NCBI GenBank assembly: GCA_020426505.1
Contig: JAGQPX010000130.1
Location: 1-47,324 of the forward strand
Reading direction: 5' to 3'
Source of the DNA: Planctomycetaceae bacterium
GTDB lineage: Bacteria > Planctomycetota > Planctomycetia > Planctomycetales > Planctomycetaceae
Length of the DNA: 47,324 nucleotides
Below the pieces are notes generated by a model. The model did not search any database. It was given only the letters and a program-made list of their open reading frames with translations, and was not told where the DNA came from. Of the stretch, positions 32,510 to 40,380 are shown piece by piece. Position numbers and translations under genes: made by a program. Each line of letters begins with the position of its first letter. Position 1 is the first letter of the stretch.

Positions 32510-33327
32510 AGGCCCGCCGTCGGTTGACGATGCAACTCACGCCGTTGCTGGACCTGCTGTTGATTGTGATCTTCGCCCAGTTCATGGACGTGCAAGAACG
32601 CGAAGCGACGACGGTCGACGAGGCAAAACTGGCGGTCGAGAAACGGTATCAGGCGGAAGCCGAACTGGCCGACCTGCATACGTCTCACGAGCAGGCCGTT
32701 GGTGCTCTCGAAGAAGCCGCGACGATGGTGAGCGAACTGCGGACGGAGAACAGACAACTCACCGAGCAATCATCCCAACTGCAAACAGAAGTCGAGCGGG
32801 CCGTTGCTCAACAGCGATTGCTCGGAGAACTCGTCAGCCAGTTGTTCAACGTGCCTGACGAAACGATTGCTGAGGTGCTGACTCCCAGTGGAGCCAATCA
32901 ACCAGCTGCTTCGGCCAAACAGCGGGCGTTTCTCGAAGAGCAGTTCCGCGAGCTGTCGATGCAGAAGGCGGGCCGCATGATCCGGCATCTGCTCTCGTAT
33001 GACGAAATGCGAAAGCGATGCGACTTATGGGAACTCCACATCGACGAGACCGGCTGGTTCAACCTCAAGGTCGGCAAGCAGGAGCGAGGCTTTCGGGCTG
33101 ACACTCCCGACGAGTTCTCCAATCGCCTGTATGCAATCTACAAGTCACTCCCGGAGCCCAAGCAACTGGTGGTGATCATGCTCTCCTACGGCGACGCCAG
33201 AGCCGATGTGCGGGAGGCAGCCATTCAGGGATTGCCCCACGTCACTGAACGCATGCGTCAGGACGCTGGCGGCACCTTCCGCTTCGAGTACGCCGTCCTC
33301 GGTTTCCAGCCGCCGCCCGACGAGTGA
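32506..33327 (+). CDS. ExbD/TolR-like anchor with coiled coil and periplasmic domain
   Basis: A 273-residue protein. The N-terminus has the ExbD/TolR pattern: basic residues then MQLTPLLDLLLIVIFAQF, with the proton-pathway Asp at residue 16. A long coiled coil follows (about residues 35-110, ending in a Glu/Gln-rich stretch), then a folded C-terminal domain (about 140-265) with YAIYKSLPEPKQLVVIMLSYGDARADVREAAIQGLP. In standard ExbD the periplasmic domain directly follows the helix; here a coiled-coil stalk separates them, closer to MotB-like geometry. It is coupled to the ExbB-like gene by a 4-base overlap. Confidence 0.85.
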   Translation: MKARRRLTMQLTPLLDLLLIVIFAQFMDVQEREATTVDEAKLAVEKRYQAEAELADLHTSHEQAVGALEEAATMVSELRTENRQLTEQSSQLQTEVERAVAQQRLLGELVSQLFNVPDETIAEVLTPSGANQPAASAKQRAFLEEQFRELSMQKAGRMIRHLLSYDEMRKRCDLWELHIDETGWFNLKVGKQERGFRADTPDEFSNRLYAIYKSLPEPKQLVVIMLSYGDARADVREAAIQGLPHVTERMRQDAGGTFRFEYAVLGFQPPPDE

Positions 33328-33512
33328 CCACGAGTCGCTCTGTCCTCACTTTTGGGTGCATGATAGACTCAGTCACTTGAGACACATTCACACTGTCAAT
33401 GACATGGGTGGCCGGGTCTGACCAACGGGAAGGCCCGGGCTGGCGATTGCAGGGCCATCCGCTTTGCTCCTGACCCTGCCACCTGCACCGGAGAGATTAA
33501 AGGGGTCGTCTG

Positions 33513-33992
33513 ATGAAAAAGCGTGTTGGGGGAGCGATCATTCTGGTGGCGGTCGGCATCGGCATCTGGCTGAACAGCCTGTTTACCGGCATCGGTCCGG
33601 GCGGAGATGACTCGGGCGTCGGTCGTAACGACGAGGTGAATGTCAGCCTCGAGAATGCAGAGGTGCCGACCAACGTCAACCCGACCGACTCGACCAGCGA
33701 CACCTCTGCCGAGGCCACCATCCCCGCCGGTGCCGTGCCGACGATACTCATTGATGACCGACAATATCTGTTGCAGGTCGGATCGGGAGCAGAGGAGAAC
33801 TTCCAGCCGATCGCGCTCGATCAAGTCGTTAGCCTCGCTCAAGCTGCCCAACCGGGCGAAGACGGCATCCGCCTGCACATCAAGCGGCGGGAGACCTCCC
33901 GCGCGTCGACGGAGAGTGCCCTCACCGATGCCTTGCGTCAAGCGGGCGTCTCAGACAACGCCGTGCAACATCACGCAGGGTTCGTGGAGTGA
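33513..33992 (+). CDS. Second ExbD-like periplasmic protein, single anchor
   Basis: A 159-residue protein: basic start MKKR, one membrane helix (about residues 5-24), a Thr/Ser/Asp-rich linker, then VPTILIDDRQYLL and IALDQVVSLAQAAQPGEDGIRLHIKRRETSRASTESALTDALRQAGV. The latter resembles the ExbD periplasmic domain. The helix lacks the proton-pathway Asp (AIILVAVGIGIWLNSLF), so it would not conduct protons itself. It is 185 bases after the ExbD-like gene with its own GAGAG-type leader, so it may be co-transcribed or have its own promoter. Function inferred from the pattern only. Confidence 0.72.
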   Translation: MKKRVGGAIILVAVGIGIWLNSLFTGIGPGGDDSGVGRNDEVNVSLENAEVPTNVNPTDSTSDTSAEATIPAGAVPTILIDDRQYLLQVGSGAEENFQPIALDQVVSLAQAAQPGEDGIRLHIKRRETSRASTESALTDALRQAGVSDNAVQHHAGFVE

Positions 33993-34011
33993 AACAGTGT
34001 GACGATTGTTG

Positions 34012-34962
34012 TTACGTTTTCTGATACACAACCCCTGTGTCGATTCGTTCGAAGCCGGCGCCTGTGATTGCCTTCGTGGCGAATTCGTTTGTTTCCGGGG
34101 CGTGGATCTCGGCGATGGCCACGAGTTCCTGACGCATGTGACGGGAGACTTCGATCAGAAGTGCGCGGCCGTAGCCTTTGCCCTGCTCAGCCTCGCTGAC
34201 GTCGACGTCGACCAGTCCGATGCAGCGGGCATTCCACTTGGAGATGTACGCGTCGAGGCCGACGACCGTTACGCTGGAGAACGGCGGGCCCCCCTTCTTG
34301 GAGCAGAGATTGAATCGGAGAGAGTCGACCCTGCCCAATCTGGCGAACCACCACCAGTCGGGCTCGGCCGGTTGGTCGGAGATGGTCAGTTCCGTCGCAC
34401 GGCGGATCGAGATAAGTTTGAAATGAACCGGATCGCTGGACTGTTGGATAAAACGTTGATAGACCCCGATCCGCTCAGCTGGTTGATAGCCGGTGTTGGT
34501 CAGGAACGGATCTGCGTTGTTGTCCGTGACGAGGAACCCGGAGGGCCTGGCTCCGCCGTAGAGGCCGAAGTAAAACGGATCACGCCCTTTGGACTCACCT
34601 GCCTGAATCTGTTGGGCGCCCCTGTCGGTGAGGTACGCTTCGGCCCGCTGAAGCAGGTCGCGTCCGATGCCCTGTCTGCGATAATTGGGATGCACCATGG
34701 CAGCACAGATGATGCCGACATCATGCGACAGGCGAGACTTGGTTTCGTCCGCTCCGAACCCAGCATGGATCATGCCGATGCACTTGCCCTCGTGGTGGGC
34801 CAGGATCAACCCATTGGGATCGAAGTATGGCTGCGAGAAGTTGACCAGCTCGAATGCGTCGGGAGTGAAGTCATCCGCAGCACCGCGACCGAGATTGCAC
34901 TCGTGCCACAGCCGCACGAGGTGTGGCGGGTCGCCGTTGCGAAATGACCGGTATTCGACCAC
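34012..34962 (-). CDS. Protein with two tandem GNAT acetyltransferase domains
   Basis: A 316-residue protein with two acetyl-CoA binding signatures: HPNYRRQGIGRDLLQRAEAYL near residues 92-112 (first domain) and EAEQGKGYGRALLIEVSRHM near 258-277 (second domain). Each fits the Q/R-x-x-G-x-G/A loop of the GNAT fold. The first domain also contains the GFGADE strand and FYFGLYGGARPSGFLVTD. The acyl acceptor is unknown. GTG start. The opposite strand has an almost equally long open frame (34006-34947), which reflects codon composition rather than a gene. Confidence 0.88.
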   Translation of the reverse strand: MVEYRSFRNGDPPHLVRLWHECNLGRGAADDFTPDAFELVNFSQPYFDPNGLILAHHEGKCIGMIHAGFGADETKSRLSHDVGIICAAMVHPNYRRQGIGRDLLQRAEAYLTDRGAQQIQAGESKGRDPFYFGLYGGARPSGFLVTDNNADPFLTNTGYQPAERIGVYQRFIQQSSDPVHFKLISIRRATELTISDQPAEPDWWWFARLGRVDSLRFNLCSKKGGPPFSSVTVVGLDAYISKWNARCIGLVDVDVSEAEQGKGYGRALLIEVSRHMRQELVAIAEIHAPETNEFATKAITGAGFERIDTGVVYQKT

Positions 34963-35013
34963 GGCCTGTTCTGCCTCGGACGGATGGAGTGCCCGTCCTG
35001 CGAGTTGGGGGAA

Positions 35014-35976
35014 CTACTTCCGTCCGTGAGCCTGCTTGACGGCTTCAGCCACAGCGGCTCCCGTCAGCCCGTATTTGTCCAACAATCCTTGCGGGTCACC
35101 GCTCTCTGCGTACTGATCGCCCACGTTGACGAAGCCCATCGGCACCGGGGCCGTCTCTGCGACGACCTGTGCGACCGCAGAGCCGAGACCACCGTGGTGC
35201 AGGTGCTCCTCGGCCACAACAATCGCGCCTGTCTCCTTCGCCGCGGCGGCGATGGCATCGCGATCGATCGGTTTGATGGTGTGCAGGTCGATCACGCGGC
35301 AGGAGATACCGTCGGCTTCGAGCATCTTTGCCGCATCGAGAGCACCGGGCACCATCAGGCCATTGGCGATGATGGTGGCATCGCCGCCATCTCGGACGGT
35401 GATCGCCTTACCGAGTTCAAAGTCGCACCCATCCGGATAAACGGTGGCGACCTTGCCGCGACCGACACGCAGATAGGTCGGTCCGTCGAGTTCCATGCAA
35501 GCCTTCGTGGCGGCCTGCGTGCACGCGGCGTCGGAGGGAACGACGACCGTGACTCCCGGCAGCGAACAGGCGAGGGCCACGTCTTCGATGCCCATCTGGG
35601 ACGGGCCGTCTTCACCGATTGAGATACCGGCGTGTGAGCCGACGAGCTTGACGTTCATCTGCGGGAAGGCAACCGACATGCGGATCTGATCGAACGCGTT
35701 GTCCAGCAGGAAGCAAGCAAAGCTGGCAACGACAGGCACCTTGCCACAAGCGGCCAATCCGCCAGCGACGCTGACCATGTTGCTCTCGGCGATCCCCACG
35801 TTGAAGGCCCGGTCCGGGTAAGCGAGAGCAAACGGTTCGGTGCGAGTCGAGTTGCCGACGTCTCCGTCGACGGTCACGAGTCGATCGTTCGTGGCTCCGA
35901 GTTCCTTGAGAGCATCGCCAAACGCATCACGCGTTGCAGCTCCGAGAGGCAGTCCACTGGCTTCACCTAAATACAT
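35014..35976 (-). CDS. Transketolase, C-terminal subunit
   Basis: Second half of a split transketolase (320 residues): the pyrimidine-binding and C-terminal domains. Signatures are DRAFNVGIAESNMVSVAGGLAACG near residues 55-78 (the pyrimidine-binding Glu), SHAGISIGEDGPSQMGIEDVAL near 113-134 and YLRVGRGKV, followed by the typical C-terminal domain ending GGLGSAVAQVVAE. It works with the product of the gene at 36055-36885 in sugar-phosphate interconversion, using thiamine diphosphate. The start ATG at 35976 lacks a clear Shine-Dalgarno; 78 bases with a family D palindrome separate the two genes. Confidence 0.93.
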   Translation of the reverse strand: MYLGEASGLPLGAATRDAFGDALKELGATNDRLVTVDGDVGNSTRTEPFALAYPDRAFNVGIAESNMVSVAGGLAACGKVPVVASFACFLLDNAFDQIRMSVAFPQMNVKLVGSHAGISIGEDGPSQMGIEDVALACSLPGVTVVVPSDAACTQAATKACMELDGPTYLRVGRGKVATVYPDGCDFELGKAITVRDGGDATIIANGLMVPGALDAAKMLEADGISCRVIDLHTIKPIDRDAIAAAAKETGAIVVAEEHLHHGGLGSAVAQVVAETAPVPMGFVNVGDQYAESGDPQGLLDKYGLTGAAVAEAVKQAHGRK

Positions 35977-36025
35977 CTGTGCGTCCGAATCTGAGTGCTA
36001 TGTGATTGATTTCATATTTGACATC

Positions 36026-36042
36026 TGAGATTTGAAATCTCA
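36026..36042. repeat. Family D palindrome between transketolase halves
   Basis: TGAGATTTGAAATCTCA is a 17-base perfect palindrome within a longer AT-rich imperfect inverted repeat (about 36014-36048) in otherwise GC-rich DNA. It could form a hairpin in the intercistronic RNA. Confidence 0.75.
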
Positions 36043-36054
36043 AATCGTGAACGG

Positions 36055-36885
36055 TCAGCCGATCATTGCGATGGCCTTTTCGGCCAATTCGGGCGAGAAG
36101 GGTTTGCCGTGATAGTTGGGGTCGCCTTCGGCTTCGAGCAAGGGCACGACCGGGTAACCCTTTTGAGTCTGTGACACGATGCAGGTCGGTTGGTCGGTGA
36201 CGCCCTTGGCTGTCTTGAGGGCTGCGACAACTGTTTCCATGTCGTTGCCGTTGATCGTTTGGACGTGCCAGCCGAAGGCTTCGAACTTCGGCTGGAACTT
36301 GGTGAGATCAAGCACCTCCTTCGTTGCCCCGGTTTGTTGGTAACCATTCTGATCGATGATGGCGGTGAGGTTGCCCAGCTTGTACTTTTCGGCAGCGGCG
36401 ATGGCTTCCCAAACCTGTCCTTCCCCCATCTCGCCATCACCCATCATCACGTAGGTGTGATAGTCCTTGCCGTCCATCTTGCCGGCAAGGGCGTGCCCGA
36501 TGCCGATCGAGAGTCCCTGCCCCAGTGAGCCGGTCGAGGCTTCGATGCCGGGGAGGCGTCGCATGTTGGGGTGTCCCTCCCACGGCGATCCTAACTTCCG
36601 CAGGGTCATGATGTCGTCGGTGGTGAAGTAGCCTGCCTCTGCCATGGCGGAGTACAGCACAGGGCAGGCGTGACCTTTGCTGAGAATAAAGCGATCCCGG
36701 TTGGGATCGTTGGGCTTCTTCGGGTCATAGCTCATGAACCCACCGAAGTAGAGAGCCGTCACGACTTCGGTGGCAGACAGGCTGCTGGTCGGGTGACCAC
36801 TGCCCGCTTCGGTCGTGATGCGAATGATCAGTTCGCGGATGGTGGTCGCTTTGCTCTTCAGACCGTCCAGGCTCAACTCAGGCAC
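36055..36885 (-). CDS. Transketolase, N-terminal subunit
   Basis: First half of a split transketolase (276 residues), carrying the ThDP diphosphate-binding domain. Signatures: ITTEAGSGHPTSSLSATEVV near residues 23-42, YDPKKPNDPNRDRFILSKGHACPVLY, SLGQGLSIGIGHALAG and the ThDP motif GDGEMGEGQVWEA...NLTAIIDQNGYQ at about 147-180. It precedes and is co-directional with the C-terminal subunit gene, as in other split transketolases. Start GTG at 36885 with GAGGAAG about eight bases upstream. A 14-base palindrome lies 26 bases before the start. Confidence 0.93.
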   Translation of the reverse strand: MPELSLDGLKSKATTIRELIIRITTEAGSGHPTSSLSATEVVTALYFGGFMSYDPKKPNDPNRDRFILSKGHACPVLYSAMAEAGYFTTDDIMTLRKLGSPWEGHPNMRRLPGIEASTGSLGQGLSIGIGHALAGKMDGKDYHTYVMMGDGEMGEGQVWEAIAAAEKYKLGNLTAIIDQNGYQQTGATKEVLDLTKFQPKFEAFGWHVQTINGNDMETVVAALKTAKGVTDQPTCIVSQTQKGYPVVPLLEAEGDPNYHGKPFSPELAEKAIAMIG

Positions 36886-36910
36886 GACGTACTTCCTCGG
36901 TGAGAACCAT

Positions 36911-36924
36911 CACCCCTTGGGGTG
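36911..36924. repeat. 14-base inverted repeat in the transketolase leader
   Basis: CACCCCTTGGGGTG has 6-base perfect arms around TT. It sits between the divergent transketolase and FlgG-like genes, 26 bases upstream of the former. It could be an operator; nothing else supports this. Confidence 0.35.
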
Positions 36925-37099
36925 TTTGACTGATGACCACGAGTTATCGGCCCGTTTTTGCGGCCGCACACACTGTGTTCGTGGAAGCCAGTTATGCTAT
37001 CGAGGCGGCACGGGTGCTGCAACCACGTCGCAACTCGATCTTGCGACAGAACTTCCGATGAGATACGTTTCGCCGCTGACTTTTCCACGGAGGGAATGA

Positions 37100-38431
37100 A
37101 TGTCGAACGTGCGAATGGAATCAGACACAATCCGGGGCCATGTGCTGTTCGGATGCGGAATCGTTTTGGGCGTCTGCATCGGGTTCGCGATTGGACATGT
37201 GACGGTTTGGAGTCGCGTCGCTTCCGCGGATGCGGAGCCGAACCCCTTCGCCGTGAGCGAGACATCGTCAGATACTCTTCCCACTCGAAACGAACTTGAA
37301 CGGTCCGCTAACGCGGCCTCCGACATTACTCCGCATGATGGTGTGCCAGGTCCCTTCTTTGCGGAAGCCGCACGAAGACTGAAGGAACCAGTGGATTCTT
37401 CGTCGCAAGCGCAACAAGTGGGCGTGGCGACCGAGACTTCGTCCCCGAGCTCAGAACCTAACTCACTGCCTCAAGGTGGTGCGGCCCCGATCGACGAAGA
37501 GACTCAGCTGCGTGAGCAGATTACGCGAACCATCATCTCGCAGGAGATGCCGCAGGCCACACCGGACGAGCAGGAGATCTGGTTCGATGTGCTACGGGGC
37601 ATGGAGGCTGCGGACGTCAAAGGCATCCTGCGGATGCGAAAGCATGTCGGAGGCAATCCGACGTCATCGCTCGGGTTGCTGCGACCGGAGCCCGATGTTG
37701 CAACGGCTGCTCCTCCTCAGCGACTCGCGACAGCGGCATCGATGCATGATGACCAATGGGCTGACACACTCGAGAGCCTGCGACAGATTCGTGACATCCA
37801 TCTTCACAATCTGGCAAACGCAGAGACGATTGGGTTCATCCGCCGCGTGCCGGTGACACGAGAGGCTGACTACTCATCACGAGCACGCGGATGTGAACTC
37901 GTGCGAGTCGAGTTGGACCAGGCGCAGCATGAATTTCGCGAGACCGGTCGAATGCTGGATGTCGCGGTTGTGGGCGATGGATTCTTTCAGGTGAGACAAA
38001 ACAGCGATGTCCGTCTGACGCGCTGTGGGCGACTGAGGATCAATGAGAGCCGTCAGTTGGAGTTGGCCACCACCGCGCAACCGTGGCGATTCGAACCGGA
38101 GATCGTTGTCCCCGAGGAGATGACAGTGATTCGGTTTGAGCCGAATGGCGATGTCATGGGAGCGGCTGATCACGATGCTGAGCAGAGCCTGCTCGGGACA
38201 ATCTCTCTCGTCACGGTCGATCAGCCAGAAGTTCTCGAAGGGGTTGGTGACGGGTTGTATCGTCCGAACGACCTATCCGGGAGCATTCATCCCGCCGGTG
38301 AGGAAGTCACGCTTGCCGGCCATTGGCTGCTGTTGATGACCGCAGCCCAGATTGACGAGGAGACGGCCCGCCTTGATCGGGTGACCCGGCTGATCAACGA
38401 GTTGTCACACGGGGATCGCAACTCGCCCTAA
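37100..38431 (+). CDS. Membrane-anchored FlgG/FlgF-like protein outside a flagellar locus
   Basis: A 443-residue protein. Residues about 14-38 form a signal anchor (LFGCGIVLGVCIGFAIGHVTV). A Ser/Pro-rich linker and a helical segment (EIWFDVLRGMEAADVKGILRMRK) follow to about residue 205. The C-terminal half resembles flagellar rod/hook proteins: DIHLHNLANAETIGFIRRVPV near 232-252 (compare NLANANTTGFK), LDVAVVGDGFFQVR near 285-298 and RLTRCGRLRINESRQL (compare YTRxGxFxxDxxG-L). It ends with a helix containing LDRVTRLINELSHG. Strong Shine-Dalgarno GGAGGG lies five bases before the ATG. There are no other flagellar genes in the window. The rod-like fold is inferred from motifs; function unknown. 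Confidence 0.78.
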   Translation: MSNVRMESDTIRGHVLFGCGIVLGVCIGFAIGHVTVWSRVASADAEPNPFAVSETSSDTLPTRNELERSANAASDITPHDGVPGPFFAEAARRLKEPVDSSSQAQQVGVATETSSPSSEPNSLPQGGAAPIDEETQLREQITRTIISQEMPQATPDEQEIWFDVLRGMEAADVKGILRMRKHVGGNPTSSLGLLRPEPDVATAAPPQRLATAASMHDDQWADTLESLRQIRDIHLHNLANAETIGFIRRVPVTREADYSSRARGCELVRVELDQAQHEFRETGRMLDVAVVGDGFFQVRQNSDVRLTRCGRLRINESRQLELATTAQPWRFEPEIVVPEEMTVIRFEPNGDVMGAADHDAEQSLLGTISLVTVDQPEVLEGVGDGLYRPNDLSGSIHPAGEEVTLAGHWLLLMTAAQIDEETARLDRVTRLINELSHGDRNSP

Positions 38432-38463
38432 GTTGCCCCCTCCCGTTCGCTGCCCCGTCGTCT

Positions 38464-40341
38464 TCAAAACTTGGGGATCACGCCCTGCTCTTCCTCCTGG
38501 AAAGCACGCGGGTCGCGGAAGCGTTCAATAAACGTGATCCCAAAGCCGAGTTGCTTCTGGTCGGCAGCGACCATCGCCCAAGGGGTGTCCGGATGGTCCT
38601 CAATTACATGTTGGTAGAGATCGAGGGCCTGCTGACGCTGTTTCTCTAACTCTGCAAAGTCGACTCGCGTCTTCTGCGTCTGTTGTTCGTCGGGTTCGAG
38701 CATCTCAGGTGTGTACCCGAGGTCCCAGTAGTTTGTGTCGGGTTGCTTCGGCTGGGGGTTCTCGCGAACGTGCTTGTCCATAGCGAGGAGATACTGGAAT
38801 TCGCGTACGCGGCAGGCGATGAGCTGGGCATACAGTAAGTCGTACGCGGCTCGCCATCGCTGCTCTGCCTCCATTGCCCGCAGCTCTCGAATGTGATCCA
38901 GAATGGCGAGTTGTTGATTGATCACAACCATCGCACGCACCGCCCGGTCGAAGTTGGTTCGACCTTCGGTTTGAAACTCTTCCAGTTCGGTGGAGTAATA
39001 GTGCCAGCGGATATTGAGTTGCCGGTCGATATGCGGGTTGACGGTGACAATGACATTCCAGATCGCCCTGCGGAAATCGCTGGCGTCTCGACGCTGGACA
39101 TACTCGCGTCTTTCGAGCAGAAGCGGCTCATATTCCTTCATCGCCACGTCGTCGAACTTGCGGTCAAGTCCCGTGTGGACCGCACGTCCTGCGAGATTCG
39201 CCTCATCCTTGGCAAGCATGAAAAAGATGCCGCCCGTCTCTCGAACAAGGCGGACCTGCGCGTACGGGCCGAACCCGCTGGAGTACGCATCGTGTCGTCC
39301 GCGAAAACCGTCGTACTGGATGCACTCCGGTTCGGCTGTCTCCGGACCTCGGTCGATCCGAATCCAGTGATGAATGCCCGACTCCGGATTGATCCACCGC
39401 ACATGGGCGTAGGGATATCCGAAGACCGCTTCTCGTCCCATGATGAAAATCGGCACCTTGAACCGCTGCGCCTTGGCGATCACTTCCTCCAGAAGGTCAG
39501 CATCATCACCGACTTCGTCCGTCATGGCGATGATCATCAGCTTGCGATTGCTGCGCGCGGCCGCTTTGCTGTGCTCATCGATCGCCATCGAAATCGCGCC
39601 AAACAGATTCTCACTTCCCGTCTCATCGATGGGGACATCATCAATTGCCTTACGAATCTCAGCGAGGTCGGGCGTCGGACGCCGGGTGATAGGATGAATC
39701 CCCTCACCGAAGCTGTAGATCATGGTCTCCAGTGATTGAAAGCGGCCTTTGACCGCCTCTTCGTTGGCGATGTTGAGTTCAGTGTAGATTTTGTCGAACT
39801 GGTCACGAATCTCCTCGCGGTCGTCCTTCAGGCTGTTGGACTCGTCGAATAACCAGCAGGCGATGACCTGTTGTTTGCGCATGACACGTAGCATCTCTTG
39901 AGACAGCCGGCTCATCGCCGCCCCGTAGCCCTCGACGTGGGCCCCCGTCTCTCCAGAGACGGCTCCTTCACCGAGGTCGACGCCGAGCGTATCGAGACCC
40001 GGAGCCGAGAGGTCGGCAATGTTGAAGCGAAACTCGGGATCGTTGAGCGTCTCCGATTGTTCGATCTTCGTCTGGGCGGCTGCCGCTGAACTGACTTCTC
40101 CGCTGATGTTCGTCGTCTGCAAACCTCCAGCGACGACGTTGATTGTCTCGGCAGCCGTCGTATCAACCTGCAGGTCCTGTGCGAACTCCTCCTGCTGGCG
40201 TTCCTCCGAGAAGACGGTTTCAACGGCGACGTGGGGAGCCGTCTCGATGAGGTTGTAGCGAATCGCCGCAAGCAGCCCCAACAGCACCACATGCACAATC
40301 AACGAAACGATCAACGCGGGAAGATTCTGAAGTCCGAGCAT
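38464..40341 (-). CDS. von Willebrand A protein with TonB-like anchor (copy 2)
   Basis: A 625-residue envelope protein. The N-terminal transmembrane segment is LIVSLIVHVVLLGLLAAI (residues 10-27), with Ser13 and His17 spaced as in the TonB/TolA SxxxH pattern. A disordered region leads to a vWA domain starting near 155: the MIDAS loop is DESNS (about 167-171), with a downstream TDEVGDD. The C-terminal half is helical and charged, ending near HPDTPWAMVAADQKQLGFGITF. It shares overall plan and C-terminal block with its upstream neighbour (40381-42297), 39 bases away, indicating a tandem duplication and probable operon. GAGGA lies about ten bases before the ATG. Role unknown; metal-dependent protein binding is likely. 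Confidence 0.85.
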   Translation of the reverse strand: MLGLQNLPALIVSLIVHVVLLGLLAAIRYNLIETAPHVAVETVFSEERQQEEFAQDLQVDTTAAETINVVAGGLQTTNISGEVSSAAAAQTKIEQSETLNDPEFRFNIADLSAPGLDTLGVDLGEGAVSGETGAHVEGYGAAMSRLSQEMLRVMRKQQVIACWLFDESNSLKDDREEIRDQFDKIYTELNIANEEAVKGRFQSLETMIYSFGEGIHPITRRPTPDLAEIRKAIDDVPIDETGSENLFGAISMAIDEHSKAAARSNRKLMIIAMTDEVGDDADLLEEVIAKAQRFKVPIFIMGREAVFGYPYAHVRWINPESGIHHWIRIDRGPETAEPECIQYDGFRGRHDAYSSGFGPYAQVRLVRETGGIFFMLAKDEANLAGRAVHTGLDRKFDDVAMKEYEPLLLERREYVQRRDASDFRRAIWNVIVTVNPHIDRQLNIRWHYYSTELEEFQTEGRTNFDRAVRAMVVINQQLAILDHIRELRAMEAEQRWRAAYDLLYAQLIACRVREFQYLLAMDKHVRENPQPKQPDTNYWDLGYTPEMLEPDEQQTQKTRVDFAELEKQRQQALDLYQHVIEDHPDTPWAMVAADQKQLGFGITFIERFRDPRAFQEEEQGVIPKF

Positions 40342-40380
40342 GAATCACAATTCCTCGTCTCAATCTCATCAGCGATGATG

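Noticed and set aside
34006..34947. 313-codon plus-strand frame opposite the double GNAT gene
   Set aside because: Composition is that of an antisense shadow; the minus-strand product has two clear GNAT motifs.
38893..39735. 280-codon plus-strand frame opposite the second vWA gene
   Set aside because: Shadow of the vWA coding frame, with no motif.
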